Shown here: one piece after another, positions 1-8,693 of the stretch | Numbering within the stretch: the stretch's first letter is position 1 | Layout: the number at the start of each line of letters is the position of its first letter | DNA from: Acetobacter lovaniensis | GTDB lineage: Bacteria > Pseudomonadota > Alphaproteobacteria > Acetobacterales > Acetobacteraceae | Direction: 5' to 3' | Assembly: GCF_014207635.1 (NCBI RefSeq) | Contig: NZ_JACHIE010000001.1 | Coordinates: forward strand, 434,001 to 498,000 | DNA length: 64,000 nt | Position numbers and translations under genes: made by a program | Notes under the pieces: generated by a model | Database searches by the model: none | What the model saw: only the letters and a program-made list of their open reading frames with translations | What the model was told of the DNA's origin: nothing

Positions 1-2
1 GC

Positions 3-338
3 GCACAACTGCGCTGTCTGGTGTGCCAGAACGAATCAATAGAAGACAGCAGCGCCGGTCTGGCGCGTGATCTGCGCCGCGTTGTGCGCGAGCACGTTGC
101 CAAGGGCGAGAACAACCAGCAGGTCATGGACTGGATGGTGAGCCGTTATGGCAACTTCATCCGCCTGAAACCTGCGTTTTCGCTGGGCACGCTTCTGCTC
201 TGGGCCATGCCGGTGCTGGCTCTGCTTATGGGGATTGGTACGGCCTTTCTGTTCTACCGCCGCAGGGCCGCAGCGCCACCGCCGCCCCCCCTGACCGAAG
301 ATGAAAAGGCCCGTCTGGCCAGACTGACAAAGGACTGA
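3..338 (+). CDS. ccmH: CcmH, cytochrome c maturation thiol-disulfide protein (5' end outside window)
   Basis: This is the C-terminal part of CcmH, the periplasm-facing membrane protein that helps keep the CxxCH cysteines of apocytochrome c reduced before haem attachment. The reading frame is open from the left edge, so the start lies outside the window. It opens with the diagnostic RCLVC redox motif (about bases 12-26), then the conserved N-Q-x(n)-SRYG-x-F region, one transmembrane helix (about bases 175-260) and a short basic cytoplasmic tail. The ccmI start lies 4 bases downstream, which fits a ccm operon. Cytochromes c1 (40.9 kb) and the tri-haem peroxidase (45.9 kb) in this window would be clients of this pathway. 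Confidence 0.93.
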   Translation, partial: AQLRCLVCQNESIEDSSAGLARDLRRVVREHVAKGENNQQVMDWMVSRYGNFIRLKPAFSLGTLLLWAMPVLALLMGIGTAFLFYRRRAAAPPPPPLTEDEKARLARLTKD

Positions 339-342
339 GAGC

Positions 343-1074
343 ATGATCTGGCTTTCCATCGGGCTGCTCAGCCTGCTTGCCCTTGCCCCGGCTATTGTAA
401 CACTGTGGAAGCGCACCCGCGTTATTCGGGATGAACGCAGCACCGCACTGGCCCTGCATGAAGCCCAACTGGTGGAACTGGACCGCGACCTTGCCATTGG
501 CCTGATCGCCCCAACCGAACATGACGTGGCCATACTGGAAATCCAGCGCCGTATTCTCTCAGCCGATGCAGCGCCTTCCACGGCACGGGCAGACAGTTCG
601 GCCATGCTGGGCTGGTTTGGCCTTGCCGCGGTACCTGCTCTGGCCATTGCCTTATACCTGACCAACGGCACACCTTACCTGCCAGCCCAGCCCCTTGGCC
701 CAAGGCTGGTGGCCCAGCATATGCAGAACCGTAAGGCCGATGCCCTTATCGCCCAACTTCAGCAGGCCATGGCCAGCCTGCCTGCGGATGACCCCAACAG
801 ACGGCAGGGCTACCTGCTGCTCGGCCAGTTGCAGGCATCGGGTGACCATTACGCGCAGGCGGCGGAAGCATGGAACCATGCTCTGGCACTGGGTTTTGAC
901 CCCGAACTGGCTGCCCGCACGGCAGAAGCCATGACACGGGCGGAACACCACGTGACTGCGCAGGCACTGGAGCTGTTCCGCAAGGCGCTGGACGCTGCAC
1001 CGCAGGATGCACCGTGGCGTCCCGCAGTGCAGGGCCGTATTGCACAGGGCGAGCATGATCAGGAAAACCCCTGA
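343..1074 (+). CDS. ccmI: CcmI, cytochrome c maturation apocytochrome chaperone
   Basis: CcmI (CycH) presents apocytochrome c to the haem ligase CcmFH. The 243-residue protein has the family layout: an N-terminal transmembrane helix (about 1-21), a cytoplasmic loop with the L-x-E-L-x-R-D-x-A-x-G-L-I motif (about 45-57), a second transmembrane helix (about 87-107) and a periplasmic part with TPR-like repeats (about 130-225). It starts 4 bases after ccmH stops and an AGGA lies upstream of the ATG. It is shorter than the roughly 400-residue enterobacterial protein because the C-terminal periplasmic domain is reduced. Family assignment is firm; the functional effect of the short form is not known. 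Confidence 0.88.
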   Translation: MIWLSIGLLSLLALAPAIVTLWKRTRVIRDERSTALALHEAQLVELDRDLAIGLIAPTEHDVAILEIQRRILSADAAPSTARADSSAMLGWFGLAAVPALAIALYLTNGTPYLPAQPLGPRLVAQHMQNRKADALIAQLQQAMASLPADDPNRRQGYLLLGQLQASGDHYAQAAEAWNHALALGFDPELAARTAEAMTRAEHHVTAQALELFRKALDAAPQDAPWRPAVQGRIAQGEHDQENP

Positions 1075-1095
1075 TCTGCCTGTCGTTATTTCTGG

Positions 1096-1626
1096 CTAGA
1101 ACCCACCGCCGGGCCGTGGTGCAAAGCCCCGGCCCCAGACATCTTCCGTTGTGCGCACACGCGGCGGGCGCGGCTGGCACGAAATAAGATACAGCCCCAC
1201 GACAAACACGATGTTTGAAAAGGCGTTGAACCACACCGCCGTCCCGAATGTGGGAGGAGAGGTCAATGCCTGATACACAACGTACATGGCGAACGGGATA
1301 GAAACAATCCGTACGCTGACAAGCATGTGCCGCAGCGGGTTGGGTTTCCCCGGTTTGACCAGTACGCGCACACGGCCAAGCCCGATAAAAAAGCTGACGC
1401 ACAGGCACCAGACCAGCACGTTAAAGATCATGTTACCAAAATCTTGCATACCGGTCAGTACAAACACGGCAATAATGGAAACGGCAGACAGCAGCAAAGA
1501 GCCAAACTGGCAGCTCATGCCTGCATCGAAGGCCGAAAAGCGTTCTGGCAGTCTGTCTGCCATGGGCTGACAGACCTGATCCAGCAGCCAGCTATCCATC
1601 CGTGTTATACGTTCACCGAGTGTCAT
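1096..1626 (-). CDS. Uncharacterised four-helix membrane protein
   Basis: A 176-residue protein I cannot assign to a named family. It has about four hydrophobic helices (roughly 40-60, 64-85, 105-125 and 132-152) and a Pro/Arg-rich C-terminal tail ending in GRGFAPRPGGGF, so it is probably an inner-membrane protein. I chose the ATG at 1626 because upstream in-frame codons look non-coding. A TATAAT sits on the minus strand at 1638-1633, only 6 bases before this ATG, so transcription could begin at the start codon itself. It is convergent with ccmI, with 21 bases between the stops. Confidence 0.6.
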   Translation of the reverse strand: MTLGERITRMDSWLLDQVCQPMADRLPERFSAFDAGMSCQFGSLLLSAVSIIAVFVLTGMQDFGNMIFNVLVWCLCVSFFIGLGRVRVLVKPGKPNPLRHMLVSVRIVSIPFAMYVVYQALTSPPTFGTAVWFNAFSNIVFVVGLYLISCQPRPPRVRTTEDVWGRGFAPRPGGGF

Positions 1627-1702
1627 GGCTGCATTATAACGGATTATGTGCCGTGATGCACGAAAATGCCGTGCATCATACACTTGCAGCCCGGCTTGCG
1701 GC

Positions 1703-2074
1703 TCAGGCGCTTTTTGTAGTGTCGGTTGTGGGCAGCACGCCATCGGGCGTATGCCTGTCCACGGCGTCGGGCAGAAAATGCACCAGCGCTGTCACCACGC
1801 TATCGGCTGGAAGGCCGGTTTTTTCCACCAGAGCATGTACCGCATCACTCCCCAGAATGGAGCGGATTTCATCCGGCGTGGCGGGCACATTGCCGCTCTG
1901 GCTGATCCATGAGCGTACCTTGTCCCCCAGCCCGACCTGATCGGCGCGGTCCAGCAGGGTCTGGATTGTCTGCGGCTGCGCCAGGGACTGGAACTGCTGT
2001 TTGACAAGTGTCTGGACATCTCCGCCCAGAACGCTTTCGACCTTACCTACAATACTCTGAAAAAAATCAGACAT
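1703..2074 (-). CDS. YidB-like (DUF937) protein
   Basis: A 123-residue soluble protein resembling the YidB/DUF937 family. It has the pattern of a helical N-terminus, a G-L-G-D-K-V-x-S-W-I core (about 50-60), N-x-P-x-T-P-D-E-I-x-x-I-L-G (about 65-78) and a final L-P-D-A-V-D-x-x-T-P-x-G segment near the C-terminus. The family's biochemical role is unknown. The ATG at 2074 is preferred because a GGGAAAG lies about 9 bases upstream; in-frame ATGs at 2083 and 2092 fit this site less well. It is transcribed divergently from the FUSC gene. Confidence 0.75.
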   Translation of the reverse strand: MSDFFQSIVGKVESVLGGDVQTLVKQQFQSLAQPQTIQTLLDRADQVGLGDKVRSWISQSGNVPATPDEIRSILGSDAVHALVEKTGLPADSVVTALVHFLPDAVDRHTPDGVLPTTDTTKSA

Positions 2075-2316
2075 ATCCACCATCTTTCCCATATCCGCCA
2101 CCAGAGCGGCCTGTCGGCTGGCACGGCACCATTTGGTCGTGGAATGAATAACCGATCCATGCAATATTCATAAGCACAAACCGGCTCCAGACCGATTTTC
2201 CCCGTTTGAGAAGCGATAGCTGATATGCGTCTGAACCCACAAGGAAAAAACGGGAAAACACGCTACGGTTACAGCCAGTATTCCCCAGCTTCCTCCGTTG
2301 CAACAAAGTAGCCATT

Positions 2317-4500
2317 GTGCCCAGTCTTTCTTTTCCCCTGCTTGACAGGATCGGTCGCCTGCGGGCCTTCCGCCCGTTAGGGCCACCGGGTGCGCAGAGC
2401 AAACTGCCCCTGAACTGGCTGCTTGCGCCCACGCCATCCGCAATAGGGTTTGCTTTGCGGACGACAGCCTCCGCCCTGATCTCACTGGTTATCGCCCTGT
2501 GGATGGAACTGGACGACCCGCAATGGGCCCCCATGACCGTATGGATCGTGGCGCAGGGCTCCCGGGGGGAGAGCATGTCCAAGGCACGCTGGCGTCTGGT
2601 CGGCACAGGCATTGGGGTGGCCATGTCCATCACCCTTATTTCCGCCTTTAACCAGACCGCATGGCTGTTTTTTCCCGCACTCTCCATATGGCTGGGGTTA
2701 TGCTGCGGGCTTGCAACCCTTGTGCGCAACTTTCGTTCCTACGCGCTGGTGCTGGCAGGTTATACAACGGCCATTATTGCCATAGGGGCCATTCCCCACC
2801 CCGAAAACGTGTTCATGACCGCCATGTCCCGCGCGACCTATATCGTGCTGGGCATTGTGTGCGAAAGCGCGGTCGCTGGTCTTTTTGCCCATAATCTGGC
2901 CGAGATGGCCCGCCGTAACATCCGTGACAAGCTCCGCATGGCCCTGAGCAACGTATCCGAGGCCGTGGCCAGCCTGCTGGCCGGGGATGAAGAAGCCCTG
3001 ATCCGCTCACGCGCCATGTTTGGCCCCATCCTGTCCATTAACGACCAGATTGAGTTCTCTGAAGCCGAGATGGGCCCCCACGGGCATGAAGGGGACCATG
3101 CCCGCGCAGCCCTTGCTGCGGTTTCGGTCCTGCTCTCCCGCGGGCTGGGCATGACCGTACGCCTGCAATACGTCCAGACTGACCAGCCCATATTCCGCGA
3201 GACGGCCTCCAATGTCAGCACCTATCTGAGCAGCCTGCCAAACCGCCTGAACACGGAAACCGGAGTGCGCGCCATTCTGCGTGACCTGCAACTGCTCCGT
3301 GCGGAATGCCACCAGCAGATTGTGGATGCCCTGACGCACGAAATCGGGTCCGCCTTTACGCTGGAAGATGAACACGCCCAGATTTCCGCCTTGCTGGATG
3401 GGCGAATCCTGCACAATGCCATGGACGAACTGCTGGGTGAACTGGAGCAGGCCATCCGCGAATACGATGCCAGCCAGCACTTCATTCGTGGCGACCACTT
3501 CCATTTCCGCCTCCAGTCCCATGTGGACAAGCGCGAGGCTGCCTATAACGGCGTGCGTGCGGCCGTAGCTCTGTGTGCCGCCGGGCTGGTGTGGGAATTT
3601 ACGGCATGGCCTACGGGCCTTGGCTTCATTACATTTGTCGCCATTGTCTGCGGGCTGTTTGCCACGCGGGAAAACCCTGTTGTTGCCACCACCCAGTTTA
3701 TGATCGGTGGCATCTGGGCAGCCCTTGTTGCGTTTTTTCTAGTCTTTTTTGTCCTGCCCACACAATCCAATTACGAAATGCTGGTGGCTACGCTGGCCAT
3801 TCCCATGTTTGCCGGTGGGCTGGCCGCGCGCAACGCCAGCACGGCCCTGCACTCCGCCGCCTATACCCTTTTGCTCCCCAACTTTGTACACCCGCTCAAT
3901 CAGGGCCGGGTGGATGAGGTCACATGGTTCAACTCCACATGGGCCATTCTGCTGGGGGTATTTTTTGCGGTTCTTATTTTCCGCGCCGTGCTGCCCTTTA
4001 ACAGCGCAGCCGAACGCTGGCGCATGCGCCGGACCCTGCTGCGGGACCTGCGGACACTGGCTTCAGCCGAACCCACCCCCATGACGCGGGACTGGATTGG
4101 CCGCAATATTGACCGCTTTGCCCGCCTGATCCGCCATGCTGGCCCTACCCCGTCCCCCACCATTGAAGGCTGCCTGCAGGGCACACTGGCCGCCATGACC
4201 ATCGGGTTGAACATTATCCGCCTGCGCGCGCTGCTGCACCGCAACCAGATCCCCCCCCCAGCACGCCGGGCCATAGAAATTGTCATGAAGCGGATGAGCC
4301 ATTTTACAGGCAAGTATGGCCATACAGCCCATGCGGCCCGTGTAGCAACCACCGCATTACGTCGGATGGAAGCGGCCGAGCCCAATATTTCCACCCGTAT
4401 TGAACTCACCCGCGCCATTGCCTACCTGATCGTGGTTTCCCACGAACTGGACGCCAATGCCGTATTTCTGGACGCTACCCACCCTTACCGGGCAGTGTGA
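2317..4500 (+). CDS. FUSC-family inner-membrane transporter (fusaric acid resistance/AaeB type)
   Basis: A 727-residue protein with the duplicated FUSC/AaeB layout: a first block of about six helices (about 45-190), a large cytoplasmic helical region (about 195-400), a second membrane block (about 405-560) and a C-terminal soluble domain. The W-A-P-M-T-V-W segment after the first helix is typical of the family. These proteins export aromatic acids such as fusaric or hydroxybenzoic acid, usually with a membrane-fusion partner. No HlyD-like partner or regulator lies beside it here, so the substrate cannot be inferred. The likely start is a GTG, since the frame is open to an upstream stop at 2221 without any ATG. 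Confidence 0.85.
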   Translation: MPSLSFPLLDRIGRLRAFRPLGPPGAQSKLPLNWLLAPTPSAIGFALRTTASALISLVIALWMELDDPQWAPMTVWIVAQGSRGESMSKARWRLVGTGIGVAMSITLISAFNQTAWLFFPALSIWLGLCCGLATLVRNFRSYALVLAGYTTAIIAIGAIPHPENVFMTAMSRATYIVLGIVCESAVAGLFAHNLAEMARRNIRDKLRMALSNVSEAVASLLAGDEEALIRSRAMFGPILSINDQIEFSEAEMGPHGHEGDHARAALAAVSVLLSRGLGMTVRLQYVQTDQPIFRETASNVSTYLSSLPNRLNTETGVRAILRDLQLLRAECHQQIVDALTHEIGSAFTLEDEHAQISALLDGRILHNAMDELLGELEQAIREYDASQHFIRGDHFHFRLQSHVDKREAAYNGVRAAVALCAAGLVWEFTAWPTGLGFITFVAIVCGLFATRENPVVATTQFMIGGIWAALVAFFLVFFVLPTQSNYEMLVATLAIPMFAGGLAARNASTALHSAAYTLLLPNFVHPLNQGRVDEVTWFNSTWAILLGVFFAVLIFRAVLPFNSAAERWRMRRTLLRDLRTLASAEPTPMTRDWIGRNIDRFARLIRHAGPTPSPTIEGCLQGTLAAMTIGLNIIRLRALLHRNQIPPPARRAIEIVMKRMSHFTGKYGHTAHAARVATTALRRMEAAEPNISTRIELTRAIAYLIVVSHELDANAVFLDATHPYRAV

Positions 4501-4527
4501 GTGTCATAATCGGGTTTGATCTGAGCC

Positions 4528-4681
4528 AAGGCTCCACACACAACGGCATGTCCGCGGGGAGCCTTATGCTCCGTGTGTAAACCGGGTGGGGCGTATACCT
4601 TACCCCACTTGGGCCTGTGCCAGACGACACGCCTCATGGCCTCATGGATGGGCGGGGAACTGGGGGAAGCATTGCCCCCCA
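4528..4681. other. Intergenic region with three hairpins
   Basis: The 217 bases between the convergent FUSC and K+ channel genes hold no convincing gene. They contain three perfect inverted repeats in a row: AAGGCTCC (4528-4535) with GGAGCCTT (4558-4565), GTGGGG (4586-4591) with CCCCAC (4603-4608), and TGGGGG (4661-4666) with CCCCCA (4676-4681). None is followed by a T run on either strand. They may be terminators for both genes or part of a structured RNA. A 62-codon frame across the region looks like chance. Confidence 0.4.
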
Positions 4682-4717
4682 ACCCATCACCACCGCTGAG
4701 GCATTACAATAAGCGTT

Positions 4718-5728
4718 TTAATGGGCTTCAACATCATGGAAGCGGGTATAGTCCACCGTAATGCGCCCATCGGGGCGTGAAAGCACAATATCCACAAAAC
4801 GGTGATTGTACTGCACACGGTCAAACCTGTAGGCCGTTCTTGCGAACACGGTCTGCCCCAGAGCCTCGTCCGTGCCGGTAACTGTTACAATAATTTCGGC
4901 TTCCTCCCCTTCCAGTTCGGCAACCGTTTTACCATGCAAGGGGCTGTCAGGCGTAATAACGTGGGCCATGACAAAAGCAAAACGCAGCACGGGCACATGG
5001 GATTGCATGAGCAGAAGCTGGTCAAACTTGCGAACCAGATGGCCGTTGTCGCTGACGACCAGGCGGGACAAAGCCACTTCAATATCGACCGATAAAATAA
5101 CGCTCATCCGCAAGTTGGCGATACGGATGCACAGGGCGGGTATCCCTCCCTCGTTACTGATCACAGCTTTATTGCTGAACAACAGTCTGGCGCGAGGGCG
5201 GGCAAAACGGGCAAAAACCACGCCCGTTGCAAGGGCTGTCAGCATCATGCCCACACAGACCTCAATCGAGACAATGACATTGGCATAAGCCCCGATCGGG
5301 CTCATGGTCCCATAACCAACGGTCGAGAGTGTCTGCACGCTAAAAAAGAACAGGGACAGCAGCGTGCCGTGTGAGAGCCCCGTAATCTGGCCCGGGGCCA
5401 CCATATACAACAACGCGAAAACAAGATTGATTACAATATAGGACACAACGGCAATAGCCGCAAAAGCAGGCCAGCTTGCTGTCAGTGCATGGTGGTAAAG
5501 ATCGCTCCACACACTGTCCTTCACCCCCACACGCACGACATCACGATGGCTTTTTTCCTCAACCAGCGCATGCGCGCGAAAGCGTCTGATCGCCTCCTTG
5601 GTGCTTAAATGAAAACGCCCCCCCGCCCTACCATCGCGTTTGGGGACAACATTCTCCAGCTTGGTGTGGCGTTCTGCCTCCCCCTTGCGGTTGCGTTTTC
5701 TATAATGGTGGAAAAGTCTTTTCATCAT
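4718..5728 (-). CDS. Inward-rectifier (Kir/KirBac-type) potassium channel
   Basis: A 336-residue inward-rectifier-family K+ channel. A basic N-terminus (about 1-60) and slide-helix region precede the outer helix (about 88-112), pore helix and selectivity filter TVGYG (about 136-140), and the inner helix (about 150-175). The rest is the beta-rich cytoplasmic Kir domain. The filter is followed by TM rather than the more usual DM. It would form a tetramer in the inner membrane and pass K+ down its gradient. The start is ambiguous: GTG-ATG-ATG are consecutive codons. I chose the first ATG because GGAG lies 5 bases upstream. Confidence 0.92.
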   Translation of the reverse strand: MMKRLFHHYRKRNRKGEAERHTKLENVVPKRDGRAGGRFHLSTKEAIRRFRAHALVEEKSHRDVVRVGVKDSVWSDLYHHALTASWPAFAAIAVVSYIVINLVFALLYMVAPGQITGLSHGTLLSLFFFSVQTLSTVGYGTMSPIGAYANVIVSIEVCVGMMLTALATGVVFARFARPRARLLFSNKAVISNEGGIPALCIRIANLRMSVILSVDIEVALSRLVVSDNGHLVRKFDQLLLMQSHVPVLRFAFVMAHVITPDSPLHGKTVAELEGEEAEIIVTVTGTDEALGQTVFARTAYRFDRVQYNHRFVDIVLSRPDGRITVDYTRFHDVEAH

Positions 5729-6108
5729 CACCGCTCCGTGCGCACAGCCTGACGGACGGGCCTGCGCGTGAATGCGGTGTATACAGCAAGGCAGCTTCTG
5801 TGCTCCATGGATTATGCATGGAAGACCTGCTTGACCTACGATTATTTTCAGGCGTCATGCTTTTTCAAGAAATTGAAATAAAAACATCCCTTAAATGCCT
5901 CAAATAACACACCCTGACCTGATCCTCCGCCCCACCTGCTCCTGTCTTCCCCAACCGTTACGCGGGTACGGACCAACAGGATGACGGAGGGTATGCGGGG
6001 AAAACCCGAGGCTCCCGCGTATTCAGGACAACACGGCCAATGCCAGTGACGTTACCAGTGCATGGGCTTTACTGGCAGAGCAATAAAGTCACGCGGTAAA
6101 ACCCCCGG
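5729..6108. other. Intergenic region without a gene
   Basis: I see no credible coding frame in these 380 bases between two minus-strand units. The end near 5730 must hold the K+ channel promoter; an AT-rich stretch at about 5835-5910 is the likeliest place. Near the other end, TGCCAGT (6041-6047) and ACTGGCA (6071-6077) form a hairpin about 30 bases after the stop of the lipoprotein gene, a possible terminator for the MCE operon. Confidence 0.4.
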
Positions 6109-7044
6109 TCAGTGTGCTCCGTCCGTTTCGGCAAAAGGTCTGAGCACACTCTCACCCGCATTACGTGCCCATGCCTGAGCATCATCCACCGGTGGCATGG
6201 GGTTGCCTTTGGTCAGGCTTCCATGGACCAGCGTTTGCGCATCCATCCGGTTCAGGCTGCCAGATTGCGCGGCGGCACTCTGAGCCGCCCGCGCCCACAG
6301 GACATGCGCTCTGGCCTGATCCCCCTGACTGGCTGCAATCCGTGCCGCAAGGGCAAGAGCGCGCGCCATGTCATGGTATGCACCTGCGCTCTGGCGCAGG
6401 CTTGCCGCCTGCTCCGCCTGCTGCCCGGCCAGTACGGGGTTGGCGTGGCGGAGCACGCGGGCCTCAATTTCAGCCCGGTCAGCCTGCTGTGCCACGGAAA
6501 GCGGCTCCTTAAGCCCAGACAGGTAAGCACCTGCGGCCTGAAGAGCGCTCTGATCGCCCTGCGCATCAGCAGCAAGGCCCAGCACAAGGGCTGCCCGTGC
6601 GGCAACACCCGTATCGGCGGAGTGCATGGCCTGCTGCGCCAGAGGAATGGCCTGCGCGTAATGGCCAAGCCGGTAATGGCTTGCGGCTTCGACCAGATCG
6701 AGCGAGGACATATCCTGCGCACCACGCAGTAGCACAGCCTGACGGGTAGCCTGTGCTGCCTTAAGCGCTTCCGCAGGCATGTTGGCTGCCAGTTGCGAGA
6801 CGGCAAGGTCATACCCCGCCTCAGCCACGGCTGTTCCATCATCACGCGCAAGCGCCAGATTGGCCGCCTTGCGGTACTGCGAGACGGCAACAGTATAACG
6901 CCCCAGATCAAAGGAATCCCGGCCCGCCATCATGGCCTGATCCCAGGCGGCGTCATCCTGCGCCGTGGGTTTGCTCTGGCTGGCACCGCACCCGGCCAGA
7001 AGCAGTGGGGCTGTCAGCGCCAGCATATGTGCAAGGCGTCTCAT
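6109..7044 (-). CDS. TPR-containing lipoprotein of the MCE operon
   Basis: A 311-residue predicted lipoprotein. The N-terminus is a short type II signal peptide ending in the lipobox LAGC, giving acylation at Cys19. The mature part is Ala/Gln-rich and helical, with TPR-like A-x-x-L-x-x-x-x-G-x-Y-x-x-A repeats (about 45-160). It is the last gene of the five-gene MCE operon and its ATG overlaps the stop of the MlaD-like gene by 4 bases. Many MCE operons encode a PqiC-type auxiliary lipoprotein at this position; this one looks like a TPR protein instead. It may act at the outer membrane or as a scaffold, which is inference. Confidence 0.75.
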   Translation of the reverse strand: MRRLAHMLALTAPLLLAGCGASQSKPTAQDDAAWDQAMMAGRDSFDLGRYTVAVSQYRKAANLALARDDGTAVAEAGYDLAVSQLAANMPAEALKAAQATRQAVLLRGAQDMSSLDLVEAASHYRLGHYAQAIPLAQQAMHSADTGVAARAALVLGLAADAQGDQSALQAAGAYLSGLKEPLSVAQQADRAEIEARVLRHANPVLAGQQAEQAASLRQSAGAYHDMARALALAARIAASQGDQARAHVLWARAAQSAAAQSGSLNRMDAQTLVHGSLTKGNPMPPVDDAQAWARNAGESVLRPFAETDGAH

Positions 7045-7991
7045 GGCCGCACCTGCTGGGGAGCCAGACGTTTATGGTGCGTCACCTTCTGTCCACCCAG
7101 CAGCCACATCCCCCGCAACTGGTCAGTCAACTGCTGTAAGCCGTAAAGTGTGGTCTGGGCCTGCGCCAGCATGGCGGGCAGGTCCGCCGTACTGGCCTCC
7201 ACATTGCTGGCGATGGCTGGCAGATGCGGCGTTGCATCCTTGACGTCCTTAGTCGCGGATTTGAGGTTGCCCATCGTGGCGTCTGTTTTATTCATGATCC
7301 CCGAAACCTGTTTTTCAATTGGCTTGAGCCGTTCGATCACAGCATCCAGAGAGGCAATGGTCGCTTCGGACTGGCGGATAAGCTGATCGTTGGTCATCAA
7401 CTGCCCGATTGTCCCCTTGCCCGCGTGCATGTCGGTAATGGTGCCATCCAACTGGGCCATCATATGTCTGGCGCTGGCCAGCGCGGGCATGATTTCGGCC
7501 TGAATACTGTTCAGGGTCGCGGTAATCTGGTCTGCGGGGTTGGGGGCCGGGGTGGCCGAAATAACGGCGTAGCTCCAGTCCATCGGGTCCCCATGCCCAC
7601 GGCTGAGGTCCAGAAAGGAAGCGCCTGTTACAATAAGCTGCTTGCGGATAAGGGCTGTACTGTCCCGCCGGATAAAGGGTTTGGCCTGTGGGTCAAGGTC
7701 AACCATGGCGTACATATTGCCTGATGGATTGAGCTTGATGCTGCGGATGGTGCCCGCATGCGCCCCCATAAGCTGTACGTCCCCGCCAACAGTCAAACCG
7801 CCAACGCCAGACGCTGGCAGCACAACGCGCAGCCGTGCAGGTGGGGTCAGCCAGTCACGCAGCACACCAGCCTCGATAACCGCGCCCCCAAAAATGAGTA
7901 TGCTCAGAAGTACAAGAAACCCGACCCATTCATCTGCATAACGCAGGGAAATGAGAGGTTTTACTTTCTGTCGTAAGCGGAGTTGGAACAT
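7041..7991 (-). CDS. MlaD-like MCE-domain protein
   Basis: A 316-residue periplasmic MCE protein. A cytoplasmic stub is followed by one transmembrane helix (about 24-44), a single MCE domain (about 52-130, with the typical G-x-V-x-x-I family core) and a long helical region (about 150-290) that would form a hexameric channel. By analogy with MlaD it binds and passes lipids between the inner-membrane permease and the periplasm. The start overlaps the stop of the ATPase-like gene by one base (TAATG), and its end overlaps the lipoprotein gene by 4. Substrate is unknown; phospholipids are the family default. Confidence 0.88.
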   Translation of the reverse strand: MFQLRLRQKVKPLISLRYADEWVGFLVLLSILIFGGAVIEAGVLRDWLTPPARLRVVLPASGVGGLTVGGDVQLMGAHAGTIRSIKLNPSGNMYAMVDLDPQAKPFIRRDSTALIRKQLIVTGASFLDLSRGHGDPMDWSYAVISATPAPNPADQITATLNSIQAEIMPALASARHMMAQLDGTITDMHAGKGTIGQLMTNDQLIRQSEATIASLDAVIERLKPIEKQVSGIMNKTDATMGNLKSATKDVKDATPHLPAIASNVEASTADLPAMLAQAQTTLYGLQQLTDQLRGMWLLGGQKVTHHKRLAPQQVRP

Positions 7992-8692
7992 TATCCCATC
8001 CGTACTGCTACAAGACCATCATCTGCAAGCCGCCAGGTTGCCGTAACACCCTGCCGATATTCCTGCCAGACCGCGTTATTCCTTACCAGCCAGATGACCC
8101 CGGCACCCCTGTCGCGCGCCTCGGTTATTGCAGCCAGAAAAGAATTGCTCAATTCTGCCGGTCCACTCTCAAGCGGGTCTTCCAGCAGCAATAAATGGGG
8201 CCTTCCCAAAAAAGCCCGCACACAGCTTGCGCGCAAAAGGTCTTCCTCAGGTAAAAAGCTGGGGTTTTGCGTGGGCAGGCCGGGCAGACCAAACCTTTCC
8301 GCCAGCCGGGCGGCATCATGCACCAGAACATCAATCGGACGGGTTGTATGGTGCAACTGCTGCAATACAATCGCCAGATGCACCGGCACAAATTCGGGCC
8401 AGCTTGCCCGGTGCGTCACACGTCCGATACGCCCGCGCAGGGCGTTGAGTTCCCGGTCGCCCAGATCAGCCCAGTCCAGCCCCATAAACCGCACGGAACC
8501 ATCCTCCAGCGGCACAAGCCCACAGCACAGGTCCGCAAACATGGTGGCGTGTCCTATGTCGCGCGCTTCCACCACCATGCAGTCTCCGGGCATCAGCTTC
8601 ATGCTGAACGGAACCGGCGGCAGACCGCTCTCATCAAAAGACGGGATTGCCTTGTTCAGCTCAAGCAGGGGGCCGGAAGCGTACATATCCAT
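7991..8692 (-). CDS. Degenerate MlaF-like ABC ATPase homologue (probable pseudo-ATPase)
   Basis: This 233-residue protein sits where MlaF belongs and keeps the fold pattern of an ABC ATPase, but every ATP-handling motif is altered. The Walker A position reads EARDIGHAT, without the lysine. The Q-loop glutamine position reads as histidine. The LSGGQ signature is replaced by LPEED. Walker B reads LLLLEDP, with Asp and Glu swapped. The H-loop position reads LVRNN. The surrounding helices and the R-A-F-L-G-R-P-H segment still align. The frame is intact and tightly coupled to both neighbours (1 base after mlaE, 1-base overlap with mlaD), so it is probably a functional non-hydrolysing subunit rather than a decayed gene. 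Fold assignment rests on reading the sequence by eye. Confidence 0.8.
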   Translation of the reverse strand: MDMYASGPLLELNKAIPSFDESGLPPVPFSMKLMPGDCMVVEARDIGHATMFADLCCGLVPLEDGSVRFMGLDWADLGDRELNALRGRIGRVTHRASWPEFVPVHLAIVLQQLHHTTRPIDVLVHDAARLAERFGLPGLPTQNPSFLPEEDLLRASCVRAFLGRPHLLLLEDPLESGPAELSNSFLAAITEARDRGAGVIWLVRNNAVWQEYRQGVTATWRLADDGLVAVRMG

Positions 8693-8693
8693 C

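Noticed and set aside
4573-4761. A 62-codon frame between the FUSC and K+ channel genes
   Set aside because: It runs over inverted repeats and into the 3' end of the K+ channel gene on the other strand. There is no SD and no familiar motif.
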